From: Gimesia alba
GTDB lineage: Bacteria > Planctomycetota > Planctomycetia > Planctomycetales > Planctomycetaceae
Length of the DNA stretch: 64,000 bases
Assembly (NCBI RefSeq): GCF_007744675.1
Contig: NZ_CP036269.1
Location: 7,447,917 to 7,511,916 of the forward strand
Reading direction: 5' to 3'
Shown piece by piece: positions 55,902 through 64,000 of the stretch. Both the position numbers and the translations under genes were made by a program. A model generated the notes under the pieces. It was given only the letters and a program-made list of their open reading frames with translations, ran no database searches and had not been told where the DNA came from. Positions within the stretch are counted from its first letter, which is position 1; every line of letters starts with the position of its first letter.

Positions 55902-57901
55902 TATTTCGTCCCCTTAATCTCAACGACGCGTTGATCTTCCGAAATCCACGAGGCAGAAAGCTGAACTACACTCGAAATAATGGCTGCCCAACTCAATGCA
56001 GCAACAACGGGAAATGCCCAGATTGCGGTGACCACATAGGCAACAAATACGGTTGTCAGAACAGAAGTCACTTTGAATTTTCTTGGTCGAAATGAATCAG
56101 CGTGCCACCACCAGCGGCGGAAACAGAAGAGCATTCCAAAGAAAACCACATAGCCAATCAAGCTGGGTTGCCCATTCCCTAGAATTAAAGAATACGGGCC
56201 GATCACGTTGAACCAGGGTCTTAATCCCAAATGCATGTCTCGTGAAGCAGGCATTGAAGTCATTAAGACGTCTGCTTGAATCAAATAGATCAACGATCCT
56301 ACGACAACTCCTGTGATCATCCAGATAATACGACGCGTGCTGTTATCGAACACTTTTCCTTCTGTCAGTTTTGCAACACCCAAAACGCTCCAGGCAGCGA
56401 CGATTGTTCCAAACGTCAGCAGTGCCAGGGGAGCGAAATCATTGCCGCTCCAGAATCCTCTGGAAATTAATCCATCTGTAAAACACAAAATCCCCGCCAT
56501 GATCACCAGCGTACAGACGACCGCTTTCACCATCGAAATGGATAAATCATAGAATCGGCTTTGAAGGGAAATCGATCGCGGCGTACGCGGCGTCAATGCA
56601 CGCCGATAACAGCGTTTATTTCGGTGCTGTTCCCGTACACGACGTTGCTCTGCTTCTGCTTTCTGCCGTTCCTGCTCTCGGAAAATCCGTGTCTCATCCA
56701 ATACTTGAGCGCGGTATTCTTTTGCAGCTGTATCCCTTCGGTGGTTCTTTTCTTTATCCCAGAGATCACTGATGGGAGGCGGCCCTTTTACAATCGCTGC
56801 AATCCCTTTGGTAAAAATCAGCCGCCCGAACATGCCTGTGATGACAATGGCCCCACAGAAAAACATCATGATAAAGAGGCCAAAAAAGAGAGGAATTCCG
56901 ACCCTCAGACCTCCTATTGATATTCCTATCATCCCTACCAAAAAAAACATCAGGATAATTCCGGGGCCCCAAAGCCTGGTATACTCCCAACCAGAGTGAT
57001 TGTTCGAAACACGAGAGGTTTGATTCACTCCGTCCGCATGTTGCATCGGGGCAGCGACAGCCGCGAAGGTTTCAAATGATGTATCAGGAATTTCTGTAAC
57101 CGTCTCGCGCTGAAACAGAGCGCGTTCAAATTCCTGCTTGAAGACTTTGACGTCGGCAATTCGTTTTTGTGGGTCTTTTTCTAAGGCACGTCCCATAACG
57201 GCACGCAGATGAACGGGCAAACGGCTCAGGTCCGGTTTTTCGGAAAGATGTTTCATCAGAATCTCCGCCGTCGATTCCCCGTCGAAGGGGACCACGCCGG
57301 TAATCATCTCGTAGACCATCACACCTACCGCATAGACGTCGACTTCTTTTCCATAACGTCCCCGCGCTACTTCGGGTGCCATGTAATACACGGTGCCCAC
57401 ACTCTGCGTATTCGCACTGCGGCGACTATGGGTAATAAATTTCGACAAACCCACATCGCCAATTTTGATGGTCTCGCCATCGCGGAATACATTCGAAGGT
57501 TTCAAATCCCGGTGTACCAGGCCGCGACTATGCAGATAAGACAAGCCTTCTGAAATCCCCGACAGCCAATACCGTACCTGCTCCATCGGCATCCCGTTGG
57601 GACACTGATGCAAGGCTTTATCCAGCCCCTGGCCGGACACATATTCCATCACCACCCAGTGGTCGCCGTCGCGGTCCGTTTTGACATCAAAGATCGTGAC
57701 CAGATTCGGATGTTTTAGATTCAGACATTGCGTCACGCCGCGCAATTCAATATCCATGTTCTGTTGCAGCAATTTGAGCGCCACCTCTTTGCCCGAATCA
57801 CTCAGTGCATAATACACCTCTCCAAATCCACCCCGGTCGATGGCGCGCTTAATCGTAAATCCTGCTAAAGGTTTCGATTCTGGTGCAAAGGTGAATTTCA
57901 T
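55901..57901 (-). CDS. Ser/Thr protein kinase with C-terminal membrane domain
   Basis: 666 residues. Kinase domain 1-265: Gly loop DRGGFGEVYYAL, VALKLLQ, HRDLKPSNVF, APEVARGRYGKEVDVYAVGV. The DFG motif reads DVG (KIGDVGLSKF) but keeps the metal-binding Asp. From about 305 there are about seven membrane segments in two groups separated by a basic helix. Bacterial kinases of this type sense the envelope through the membrane part. It is flanked by small membrane genes, an FHA protein and a sigma factor that may be targets. Confidence 0.88.
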   Translation of the reverse strand: MKFTFAPESKPLAGFTIKRAIDRGGFGEVYYALSDSGKEVALKLLQQNMDIELRGVTQCLNLKHPNLVTIFDVKTDRDGDHWVVMEYVSGQGLDKALHQCPNGMPMEQVRYWLSGISEGLSYLHSRGLVHRDLKPSNVFRDGETIKIGDVGLSKFITHSRRSANTQSVGTVYYMAPEVARGRYGKEVDVYAVGVMVYEMITGVVPFDGESTAEILMKHLSEKPDLSRLPVHLRAVMGRALEKDPQKRIADVKVFKQEFERALFQRETVTEIPDTSFETFAAVAAPMQHADGVNQTSRVSNNHSGWEYTRLWGPGIILMFFLVGMIGISIGGLRVGIPLFFGLFIMMFFCGAIVITGMFGRLIFTKGIAAIVKGPPPISDLWDKEKNHRRDTAAKEYRAQVLDETRIFREQERQKAEAEQRRVREQHRNKRCYRRALTPRTPRSISLQSRFYDLSISMVKAVVCTLVIMAGILCFTDGLISRGFWSGNDFAPLALLTFGTIVAAWSVLGVAKLTEGKVFDNSTRRIIWMITGVVVGSLIYLIQADVLMTSMPASRDMHLGLRPWFNVIGPYSLILGNGQPSLIGYVVFFGMLFCFRRWWWHADSFRPRKFKVTSVLTTVFVAYVVTAIWAFPVVAALSWAAIISSVVQLSASWISEDQRVVEIKGTK

Positions 57902-58054
57902 GGCTCATTCCATCCGTTAAACAACGTATTTGTTGTACGGCAAACTATTTATAACTGTGATTGATCGCGTGTACTTCCACACACTCTAATGCAACTTATT
58001 GACTGTAATAATAACGTTCATAAAAGTGTTATGGATCATTTTATTTCTCTGAAT

Positions 58055-58294
58055 CTACTGTCCCGTCTGTTTAATCCGCTCAGGCCGTCGGACCAGGTAA
58101 TATAAAATCGCGCCGAGATAACTGAGGAACACAATCACGAGCGCCCAGATAATTTTATCATTTCCAACTGAAGGTTCATTTTTCAGACAATCGATCAGCA
58201 TCCAGATCCAGAAAATGGTCGCCAAAATACCAATGACAACAGAGAGTAACCCAAATATTAAACTAAAGATTGAGAACATAATTCCAATTTCCAT
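58055..58294 (-). CDS. Small membrane protein, PLDc_N-like (copy A)
   Basis: 79 residues; an internal ATG five codons in is a possible start. Two helices around WIWMLIDCLKNEP, followed by NDKIIWALVIVFLSYLGAIL and YYLVRRPER: the PLDc_N (phospholipase D nuclease N-terminal) small membrane domain, of unknown biochemical role. A tandem paralog lies next to it. Confidence 0.7.
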   Translation of the reverse strand: MEIGIMFSIFSLIFGLLSVVIGILATIFWIWMLIDCLKNEPSVGNDKIIWALVIVFLSYLGAILYYLVRRPERIKQTGQ

Positions 58295-58372
58295 AATAAA
58301 ATCTTTATATCAGCGCGAGTAAAACACCAAATCAATTCTTCAGCCACCTCCCATTAAATACTTCAGGCATTT

Positions 58373-58606
58373 CTATTGTCCAAATCGTTCAATTCGCTGG
58401 GGACGACGTATGAAGTAATAGAGTAAAGATCCGATAATCCCGAGAAACACCATCAAGAGCACCCAGATCACTTTATCATTCCCTTCCGCTGGTTCATTTT
58501 TCAGACAATCAACAAGCATCCAGATCCACATCACCAACTGCAAGATAATGAAAGCAGCAACTCCCATTATAATTAGTCCCACTATTATTGAATCCATGAA
58601 CTTCAC
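58373..58606 (-). CDS. Small membrane protein, PLDc_N-like (copy B)
   Basis: 77 residues, paralog of copy A with WIWMLVDCLKNEPAEGNDKV and LYYFIRRPQRIERFGQ. The two arose by tandem duplication and lie between the kinase and the FHA gene, all co-directional. Confidence 0.7.
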   Translation of the reverse strand: MKFMDSIIVGLIIMGVAAFIILQLVMWIWMLVDCLKNEPAEGNDKVIWVLLMVFLGIIGSLLYYFIRRPQRIERFGQ

Positions 58607-58653
58607 TTTCTTAATAACACAAATAGATTAGCGCGAGTAAAACCCCAAATCGT

Positions 58654-59325
58654 TTAACTGACGACCTCCCAACGAAAACGTAATTCAGGGCCACTGACCA
58701 GAGAACCCGGGGTTAACACGGCTCCCTCAGACGCTGGCTCCCCATTGTTAAATATTTCCAGCTTCGAACGACACAAAATCTGATCCCCCTGACGATATAA
58801 AATGACAGTTCCCGACCAATTGTGACAAACAACATGATTCTCACCGGAGGAACCAAGCAGACATGTCTCTGCCATCAAAATAATGCCATCCAGTCGCTGC
58901 TGAGGCTGATGATAACTGGTCAATTCCAGACACGCAGTCGCGCTCAGTACGGTCGGCTGACGAAAGGTGATTACAGTATCTGTATTCAGTCTAATCGCTG
59001 CCTGATCGGTCAGCAAGACGCGATCATTCACAGCACGCTGGTCACAAAACACAGGGGCCTTCGCTTCCAGGTAATAGCTCTCGCCGGAACGCACGATTGA
59101 AGCATGGTGTCGAGACAGGTTCGCCAGCAATGACAAATCAGCCCAAGCCGATCTCAGGCCACCAATGGTTCCCGGCTCACCTGGGCCACCAATGCGCATT
59201 GTTTCTGATAAATACACCAGATAGGTTCCGACGCCGTCAATCCACAACAGATAGCTCGAACCTGCAGCGGAATTCGCTGCGGGAGCCTGCTGAGAATTTT
59301 TTGAAGACGAAGTGAAGAAGCCCAA
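58654..59325 (-). CDS. FHA-domain-like protein
   Basis: 223 residues from TTG at 59325, selected because AGGAG lies 7 nt upstream; a longer frame would begin at 59361. The FHA pattern (TMRIGGPG, then LSRHHASIVRSGESYYLEA, with NGEPASEGAVLTPG) binds phosphothreonine peptides. It likely reads phosphorylation by the kinase downstream. The N-terminus is Ser/Gln/Ala-rich and flexible. Confidence 0.7.
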   Translation of the reverse strand: MGFFTSSSKNSQQAPAANSAAGSSYLLWIDGVGTYLVYLSETMRIGGPGEPGTIGGLRSAWADLSLLANLSRHHASIVRSGESYYLEAKAPVFCDQRAVNDRVLLTDQAAIRLNTDTVITFRQPTVLSATACLELTSYHQPQQRLDGIILMAETCLLGSSGENHVVCHNWSGTVILYRQGDQILCRSKLEIFNNGEPASEGAVLTPGSLVSGPELRFRWEVVS

Positions 59326-59550
59326 GGTTGTTCTCCTGAGAACAGATCTGATTTGAGACAAGGTGACAGATAGTATGACTCTTTATCTTAACGTATGATT
59401 CCCCAAATTGGTCTACTGGAATCGATTTTTTCACTAATCATCATACTGATCCATGACTTACGTTAAACTGGTACGGGGCAGGCAGCCTCGTCCAGAGACG
59501 AAAACTACCTGCCACCACTCGCGCCAATGCTTCATCTCCCAGTCAGATAA

Positions 59551-60357
59551 TTACTGAGCAGCGACTTTATCGCCAGCCTTCAGCTTGAAGTACTCATCCA
59601 TCTGCTTAACCACATCCCGTTTCTCTTTTACTTTCGTATCGACGGGAATCAGGCCGGTGAACTTTCCTTCGGCATCCAACAGCTTTTCTTTCACATCAAG
59701 CTGCTTGTTCAAGTCTTTGATCAACCCCTTGGCTCGTGTGAGCTGCGAGTTATCAATTTCCAGGTTACTGACTGTCTCAGCTGCCTGGACCGATTTCAAA
59801 CGTGCTTCCAGTTGCTCGATCTGTACTTCCATATCCATCTTGGCAGACAACATGTTTTCGAGCTTCTCACGGTTGGCGTCTAATGCTTTTTCACGTGCTT
59901 TTAAAATCTGCGTATTACGCTTTAATGTGTCTGTCGCGACTTTGAAACGGTCAAATCGCTGTGCCAGATCGTTACGAATCTCATCTTTAGAATAGGTTCG
60001 ACTCGCATACACAAACTGGGTGTCACTCGATTCCAGATCAGAACGCAGCGTAAACATCGCCTCTTTCTGCTGCTTCATCGCCAGTTCTGATTCATGAATT
60101 TCGTTCTGCAGCGTTTCCACATCAACCTGCTGCTCGGCGATCACATGCATGCAGCGGCGGATATCCGGAACCAGATCCTCTACCATCTTGCGAGCACGTT
60201 CTACTTCAAAATCAACGGGAACTTCGGCTTTGACCGCATCCCTGACGGAATTGCCCGCCGTCTTCACATAGCTCACCACATCACGGCCAAATACGAAGGT
60301 TCCCAGCGTGGCCAGCACTGCAGCACCTATCACAAATTTCTTACACATAAATACCAT
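59551..60357 (-). CDS. Membrane-anchored coiled-coil protein
   Basis: 268 residues with GGGAG about 9 nt before the ATG. An N-terminal hydrophobic anchor (FVIGAAVLATLGTFVFG) is followed by heptad coiled coils at about 50-130 and 140-215. No family is recognised; length and layout recall PspA-like or periplasmic scaffold proteins without specific motifs. Monocistronic between the FHA operon and the peptidase gene. Confidence 0.6.
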   Translation of the reverse strand: MVFMCKKFVIGAAVLATLGTFVFGRDVVSYVKTAGNSVRDAVKAEVPVDFEVERARKMVEDLVPDIRRCMHVIAEQQVDVETLQNEIHESELAMKQQKEAMFTLRSDLESSDTQFVYASRTYSKDEIRNDLAQRFDRFKVATDTLKRNTQILKAREKALDANREKLENMLSAKMDMEVQIEQLEARLKSVQAAETVSNLEIDNSQLTRAKGLIKDLNKQLDVKEKLLDAEGKFTGLIPVDTKVKEKRDVVKQMDEYFKLKAGDKVAAQ

Positions 60358-60559
60358 TGTCCAGACTCCCTCTCAGTACAACAAATGTTCGATTCGGAAC
60401 AGTAGGCCAAACCGATCGGCCACGTCACTCTCAGTTATTCGCCAGCCGTTCTCCAATCTTGAAACATTTTCAAAAAGATTTCCCATATAAACAAAAAAAC
60501 GCCGTATCCCATTGAAATTCAATAAGATACAGCGTGTATGTTCTGAAAATCAGTCCGTG

Positions 60560-61648
60560 TCAGACAGATGCTTGAGGCAACGCTTTCAGAAAGAAGTCGA
60601 TGAAGTTTTGAGACATAATGCCCTTAATATCTTCCGTACTGTAGCCACGCCTCTCCAGAATCTCGGCGTACATTTCCAGATCAGCGATGGTATCCAAATC
60701 ATGTGGCGTCTGCTCTTTGCCGAAACCACCGTCCAGGTCCGTCCCCAAACCGCAATGTTTCGCATTTCCCGCCAGCTGACAAATGTGATCGGTATGGTTG
60801 GCAATGTCCTCTACCGAAGTCGTCGCAGGGTCGGAAACACCAATTGTCCAACCTGGTTTGATCATCCAGTTATCGAAAGCACAGCCGATCACGGCGCCCC
60901 GTTCAATCAACGCCTCGATTTGCTCATCCGTCAATTGCCGGTCTGCATCTACCAACGAACGGCAGTTATGATGGCTGGCAAGCACTGGTCCCTGATAAAT
61001 CTCAAGTGCTTCCCAGAACGATTGATCTGCCAGATGAGTCACGTCCAGCAGCATCCCCACCCGATCCATCTCTTTGAGTAAAGCGGGCCCTTCCTCTTTG
61101 AGCCCCCCTGTACTGCCTGTTCCAAAACAGTAAGGTCCTGGCCCATAGTGTGCGGGTCCTAAAATCCGTAAACCCGCATCAAACCAGTCACCAATCTGTT
61201 GCGGAGACAGAATTGGCGGTGCGCCCTCCATGCTCAGGATAAAACCAATCGGAATAGAACTCCCGTCTGCTCGTGCAGCGTCTTCGTTGGCCTCCCACTC
61301 CGCCACATGGCTCTGTAAAGTGGCGCTGTCTGGAATCTCTCGCAACACTCCTTTGGCGACCATCGCCCGGTAATAGGCCAACTGCCCCATCGCCACGCCA
61401 TAAGCGGCTTCGTGAGACTGATAATGCGTCATCGCGGCATCTTTGCGATGCAGTCGTGGCAACAAGGTGGAAATCGTCATCCCTACGCCCCCTTTGCGTA
61501 ATGCATGCCAGGAAACGGTGGCTTCCCCGGGAGTAATGTTTTCGAACTGTCTTTCGAATTTCCGAATTTCCGTAACCGGTAATTCCAGATCACGGTTCCA
61601 TTCGCAGGCGTTCCAGGCCATATCAAGGTGGGCATCAAAAATCAGCAT
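60560..61648 (-). CDS. Membrane dipeptidase (peptidase M19)
   Basis: 362 residues. Metal-binding motifs of M19: FDAHLDMAWN at the N-terminus, FILSMEGAPPIL with the bridging Glu, DVTHLADQSFWEA, SHHNCRSLVDADRQ and LGTDLDGGFG. The family cleaves dipeptides with zinc. It precedes the DUF423 gene with a 75-base gap. Confidence 0.9.
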   Translation of the reverse strand: MLIFDAHLDMAWNACEWNRDLELPVTEIRKFERQFENITPGEATVSWHALRKGGVGMTISTLLPRLHRKDAAMTHYQSHEAAYGVAMGQLAYYRAMVAKGVLREIPDSATLQSHVAEWEANEDAARADGSSIPIGFILSMEGAPPILSPQQIGDWFDAGLRILGPAHYGPGPYCFGTGSTGGLKEEGPALLKEMDRVGMLLDVTHLADQSFWEALEIYQGPVLASHHNCRSLVDADRQLTDEQIEALIERGAVIGCAFDNWMIKPGWTIGVSDPATTSVEDIANHTDHICQLAGNAKHCGLGTDLDGGFGKEQTPHDLDTIADLEMYAEILERRGYSTEDIKGIMSQNFIDFFLKALPQASV

Positions 61649-61723
61649 GAGTTCTACAATCCTGAAAGAAGGTGGGAATGATCGGTTCCAATCATTATTA
61701 AATTAAGCCACGCGTCGGTGGCA

Positions 61724-62209
61724 TCATGTTGAGGAAGGAGTTTCGGGGCCAGTCACGACATCGGAAGCAGAACCGCCACAGCAACAGACTCCTGCAGCCA
61801 GGGAAAACCAGCCCACGATAAGCAATGTGCCCCCAATTGGCGCAATCGCTCCCCAAAAAGTCTGACCGCTCAGAGTCAAAACGTAAAGACTACCGGAGAA
61901 AAAAATGATCCCCAGCAGAAAACACCAACCCGCAATGTTCAACAGTTTCTTCTTCTGTGAAGTCAGGCCAGCAAAACCGACCATCAGCAGGGCCAGTGAA
62001 TGATACATCTGATATTGCGCGCCGGTTTTGAAATCATTTAGATATTTCTGCGACGCCGGTACTTCCACGCCAGCGACCGTTTTGACCTGCCCTGCATATT
62101 TCTCCGTGAAATATCCATCAATTCCGTGCGCAGCGAATGCCCCTATAATCACAGCCAGACCACCTAAAGTTGCACCAATCGTAGACCAGTTGAGAGAACA
62201 ACAAGACAT
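61724..62209 (-). CDS. DUF423 family membrane protein
   Basis: 161 residues from the ATG at 62209 (GGAG upstream). Four helices with the DUF423 pattern: WSTIGATLGGLAVIIGAFAA-type start, KTVAGVEVPASQKYLNDFKT (insert), MYHSLALLMVGFAG, GIIFFSGSLYVLTLSGQTFW. A CCCGG-like Cys-rich stretch near the end is unusual. Unknown role; inner membrane. Confidence 0.8.
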   Translation of the reverse strand: MSCCSLNWSTIGATLGGLAVIIGAFAAHGIDGYFTEKYAGQVKTVAGVEVPASQKYLNDFKTGAQYQMYHSLALLMVGFAGLTSQKKKLLNIAGWCFLLGIIFFSGSLYVLTLSGQTFWGAIAPIGGTLLIVGWFSLAAGVCCCGGSASDVVTGPETPSST

Positions 62210-62258
62210 CAGCGTTTCTCCAGATTCAGCAAGACTCAGAGTCAATGACTCGTCAAAA

Positions 62259-62840
62259 TTACAACTCGATTTTCGTTCCCAGCACTTTCAGAAAGGCCGC
62301 CAGCCACTGAGGATGTGCGGGCCAGGCGGGCGCGGAAACCAGATTCTCATCCACGTGCACGCCATCAATGGGTGTCTCTGCATAAGTGCCTCCCGACAGA
62401 TTCACCTCAGGCGCACAGGCAGGATAGGCCGTGCAGCTCTTGCCTTTGAGCACTCCGGCCGCTGCCAGTAATTGTAAGCCATGACAGATAGCGGCAATTG
62501 GTTTCTTCGCTTCGGCAAAATCGCGTGTTATCTCCAACACGCGCTCATTCAGCCGAATGTATTCTGGTGCTCGTCCGCCGGGAATCAACAGCCCGGTATA
62601 ATCAGCGGGATTCACATCCGCAAAGGTCGCATTCAGCGTAAAATTGTGGCCCCGCTTTTCGGAATAGGTCTGATCTCCTTCGAAATCATGGATCGACGTC
62701 CGAATTATGTCGCCCGCTTTTTTATCAGGACAGACCACATCGACCTGATAGCCGACCATCTGCAGTGCCTGAAACGGAACCATGATCTCATAGTCCTCGA
62801 CATAATCGCCCGTTAAAAACAGGATGGATTTGTTTGCCAT
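62259..62840 (-). CDS. DJ-1/PfpI family protein
   Basis: 193 residues from the ATG at 62840 with GAGGAG upstream. Nucleophile elbow [14 protein letters not shown] with the reactive Cys, and [14 protein letters not shown] as in PfpI/YhbO. Members are glyoxalase-like or chaperone-like stress proteins. The reading frame is intact. Confidence 0.85.
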   Translation of the reverse strand: MANKSILFLTGDYVEDYEIMVPFQALQMVGYQVDVVCPDKKAGDIIRTSIHDFEGDQTYSEKRGHNFTLNATFADVNPADYTGLLIPGGRAPEYIRLNERVLEITRDFAEAKKPIAAICHGLQLLAAAGVLKGKSCTAYPACAPEVNLSGGTYAETPIDGVHVDENLVSAPAWPAHPQWLAAFLKVLGTKIEL

Positions 62841-62865
62841 TGGATTCTCTCCTCTTGTGCTATTT

Positions 62866-63744
62866 TTATCCGGCCAGCAAAAATACCAGACGCACTCCAA
62901 TCATAAGTGCCACCGACAGTAATAACCAGCCAAACTGTTGTCTTAACTGCAGACCTTTGAGCCGAGCATTCAGATCAGAACCCAGGCGGGCTCCCACAGT
63001 CCCTCCCAAAAGCAACGCAATCACAATCATGATGCTCACATTTCCATGCCAGGCATGCGCCACCGTCGACTGAAACGCCACAATCCAGACAATCACCAGA
63101 CTACAAGAGATGGCCCGATGCGTGGGAATCCCCAGGCCAAAAATCAGCATCGGCAATAAGAGAATTCCTCCACTGATGCCCAACAGACCAGAGATTAAAC
63201 CCAACCCCAGTCCAAACCAGGCAATCACGGGAATCGAAAGAGATCCTTCAAATAAGTCTGGAAATCGGGCCAGAGGCGGAATCTGCAATCGATCTTTCAG
63301 AAGTGCGCTGCTGAGTTCCGCATCAGAACGACGGGCACTTTTCAAGGAAAGAATGCCCAGTCCCAGCAGCATCAGAAAATAGATCACCAACACCACGAAC
63401 TCCGCGACGATGATCTTCTTTCCATTGAGACTGAATTCGGCCAAATCTTTGGCATGTTCCAAAATACTCGTTCCCGCAATGACACCCAGTAACAGTCCAC
63501 CAGTAATCACTAACGGAAAAAATAAATCTCGCACTTTAATTTTTCGCGCTAATAAGGAAGTCGTTGCCGGCCCCAAAACCTGACAGGCACTCGCTCCAAC
63601 GGCCAGCTCCATTGGGATTCCCAGCACAATATTCAGAATGGGCACCAGGAGAAAGCCGCCCCCGACACCGAACATCCCCGCCAGAAAACCAATCAGCCCC
63701 CCGGCTGATGAAATCAGTAAAAAATCGATCAATCCAAAGCCCAT
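62866..63744 (-). CDS. TauE/SafE family sulfite or sulfonate exporter
   Basis: 292 residues, eight helices. Family signatures: [20 protein letters not shown] and, in the second half, [19 protein letters not shown]. It exports small anions such as sulfite; substrate not readable. AAGGCGG before the ATG overlaps the stop of the small upstream gene, so the two are coupled. Confidence 0.85.
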   Translation of the reverse strand: MGFGLIDFLLISSAGGLIGFLAGMFGVGGGFLLVPILNIVLGIPMELAVGASACQVLGPATTSLLARKIKVRDLFFPLVITGGLLLGVIAGTSILEHAKDLAEFSLNGKKIIVAEFVVLVIYFLMLLGLGILSLKSARRSDAELSSALLKDRLQIPPLARFPDLFEGSLSIPVIAWFGLGLGLISGLLGISGGILLLPMLIFGLGIPTHRAISCSLVIVWIVAFQSTVAHAWHGNVSIMIVIALLLGGTVGARLGSDLNARLKGLQLRQQFGWLLLSVALMIGVRLVFLLAG

Positions 63745-63756
63745 CTTGATGCCGCC

Positions 63757-63903
63757 TTAGATTTGATAGTCGGGGAAAATATAGTCATCGTCAGAATTGT
63801 TATTTGAGCGATCCTGCCACTGGTTGAAGATCCAATTCACAATCACTCCCCATAAAACCGGAATGATGATGCAGGCAAAAATGAAAAATAACTTGTCCAG
63901 CAT
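63757..63903 (-). CDS. 48-residue membrane protein upstream of TauE
   Basis: MLDKLFFIFACIIIPVLWGV then a helix-end and an acidic Asn/Asp tail (NNNSDDDYIFPDYQI). AAAGG lies 9 nt before the ATG. Its stop overlaps the ribosome site of the TauE gene, indicating a small operon. Confidence 0.6.
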   Translation of the reverse strand: MLDKLFFIFACIIIPVLWGVIVNWIFNQWQDRSNNNSDDDYIFPDYQI

Positions 63904-64000
63904 AAGCTTGACCTTTGACTGAGTTTACTTTCGTGTGTCTCGTGTTTAGAGGCAAACCGCGGTCTCTGTCAAGCGTCAGCAGCAGCTTCCCCAAGATTGC

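Overview
The window reads as chromosomal DNA of a planctomycete, probably a Gimesia-type member of the Planctomycetaceae. This is inferred from gene content: a Ser/Thr kinase and ECF sigma operon, an ammonium transporter fused to a hybrid histidine kinase, a ThiD2-ThiE fusion, CsrA, a pseudogene of a planctomycete surface-protein family, and planctomycete-style intergenic repeats. No database search was possible.

Layout. (1) 1-5.3 kb is a worn left flank: two secreted DUF1254/DUF1214-type proteins, an OprB-like porin, and two pseudogenes (a surface protein and a CorA N-terminus). (2) About 5.3-32.5 kb is an integrative, conjugation-like element. It ends with an excisionase-like gene and a tyrosine recombinase next to tRNA-Leu(CAG). 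It carries an AAA+ ATPase, a zinc-ribbon/Toprim primase, two separate modules of a coupling-protein-like ATPase plus a replication-relaxation protein, a toxin-antitoxin pair, an orphan methylase-like protein, and many small genes and structured intergenic segments. (3) 32.9-64 kb is mostly ordinary chromosome: a DcaP-like porin, paralogous lipoproteins around a second toxin-antitoxin pair, CstA, CsrA, ClpC, thiamine synthesis, Dus, Amt-kinase, YifB, a kinase/FHA/ECF operon, an M19 dipeptidase, a DJ-1 family protein and TauE.

The most striking content lies inside the element. At 16.7-21.7 kb there is a complete diversity-generating retroelement (DGR): a NACHT-like ATPase with a C-terminal FGE/C-type-lectin domain as target, then Avd, the template repeat and the reverse transcriptase. 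Template and variable repeats differ almost only at template adenines (12 A substitutions in the core). At 22.5-24.8 kb there is a compact ubiquitin-like or peptide-modification cassette: an E2-like small protein, a 29-residue peptide made of two identical 11-residue units whose codons differ only synonymously, an intrinsic terminator, a JAMM protease with a full metal motif, and an E1/ThiF-like adenylyltransferase. At 29.4-30.7 kb two paralogous small genes each follow a copy of a gap-free duplicated leader whose hairpin shows a compensatory base-pair change.

How the parts may work together (inference): the element moves between tRNA-Leu sites, its ATPases and relaxation proteins handle DNA transfer, the TA pair stabilises it, and the DGR and E1/E2/JAMM cassettes are cargo that may act in recognition of or conflict with other agents.
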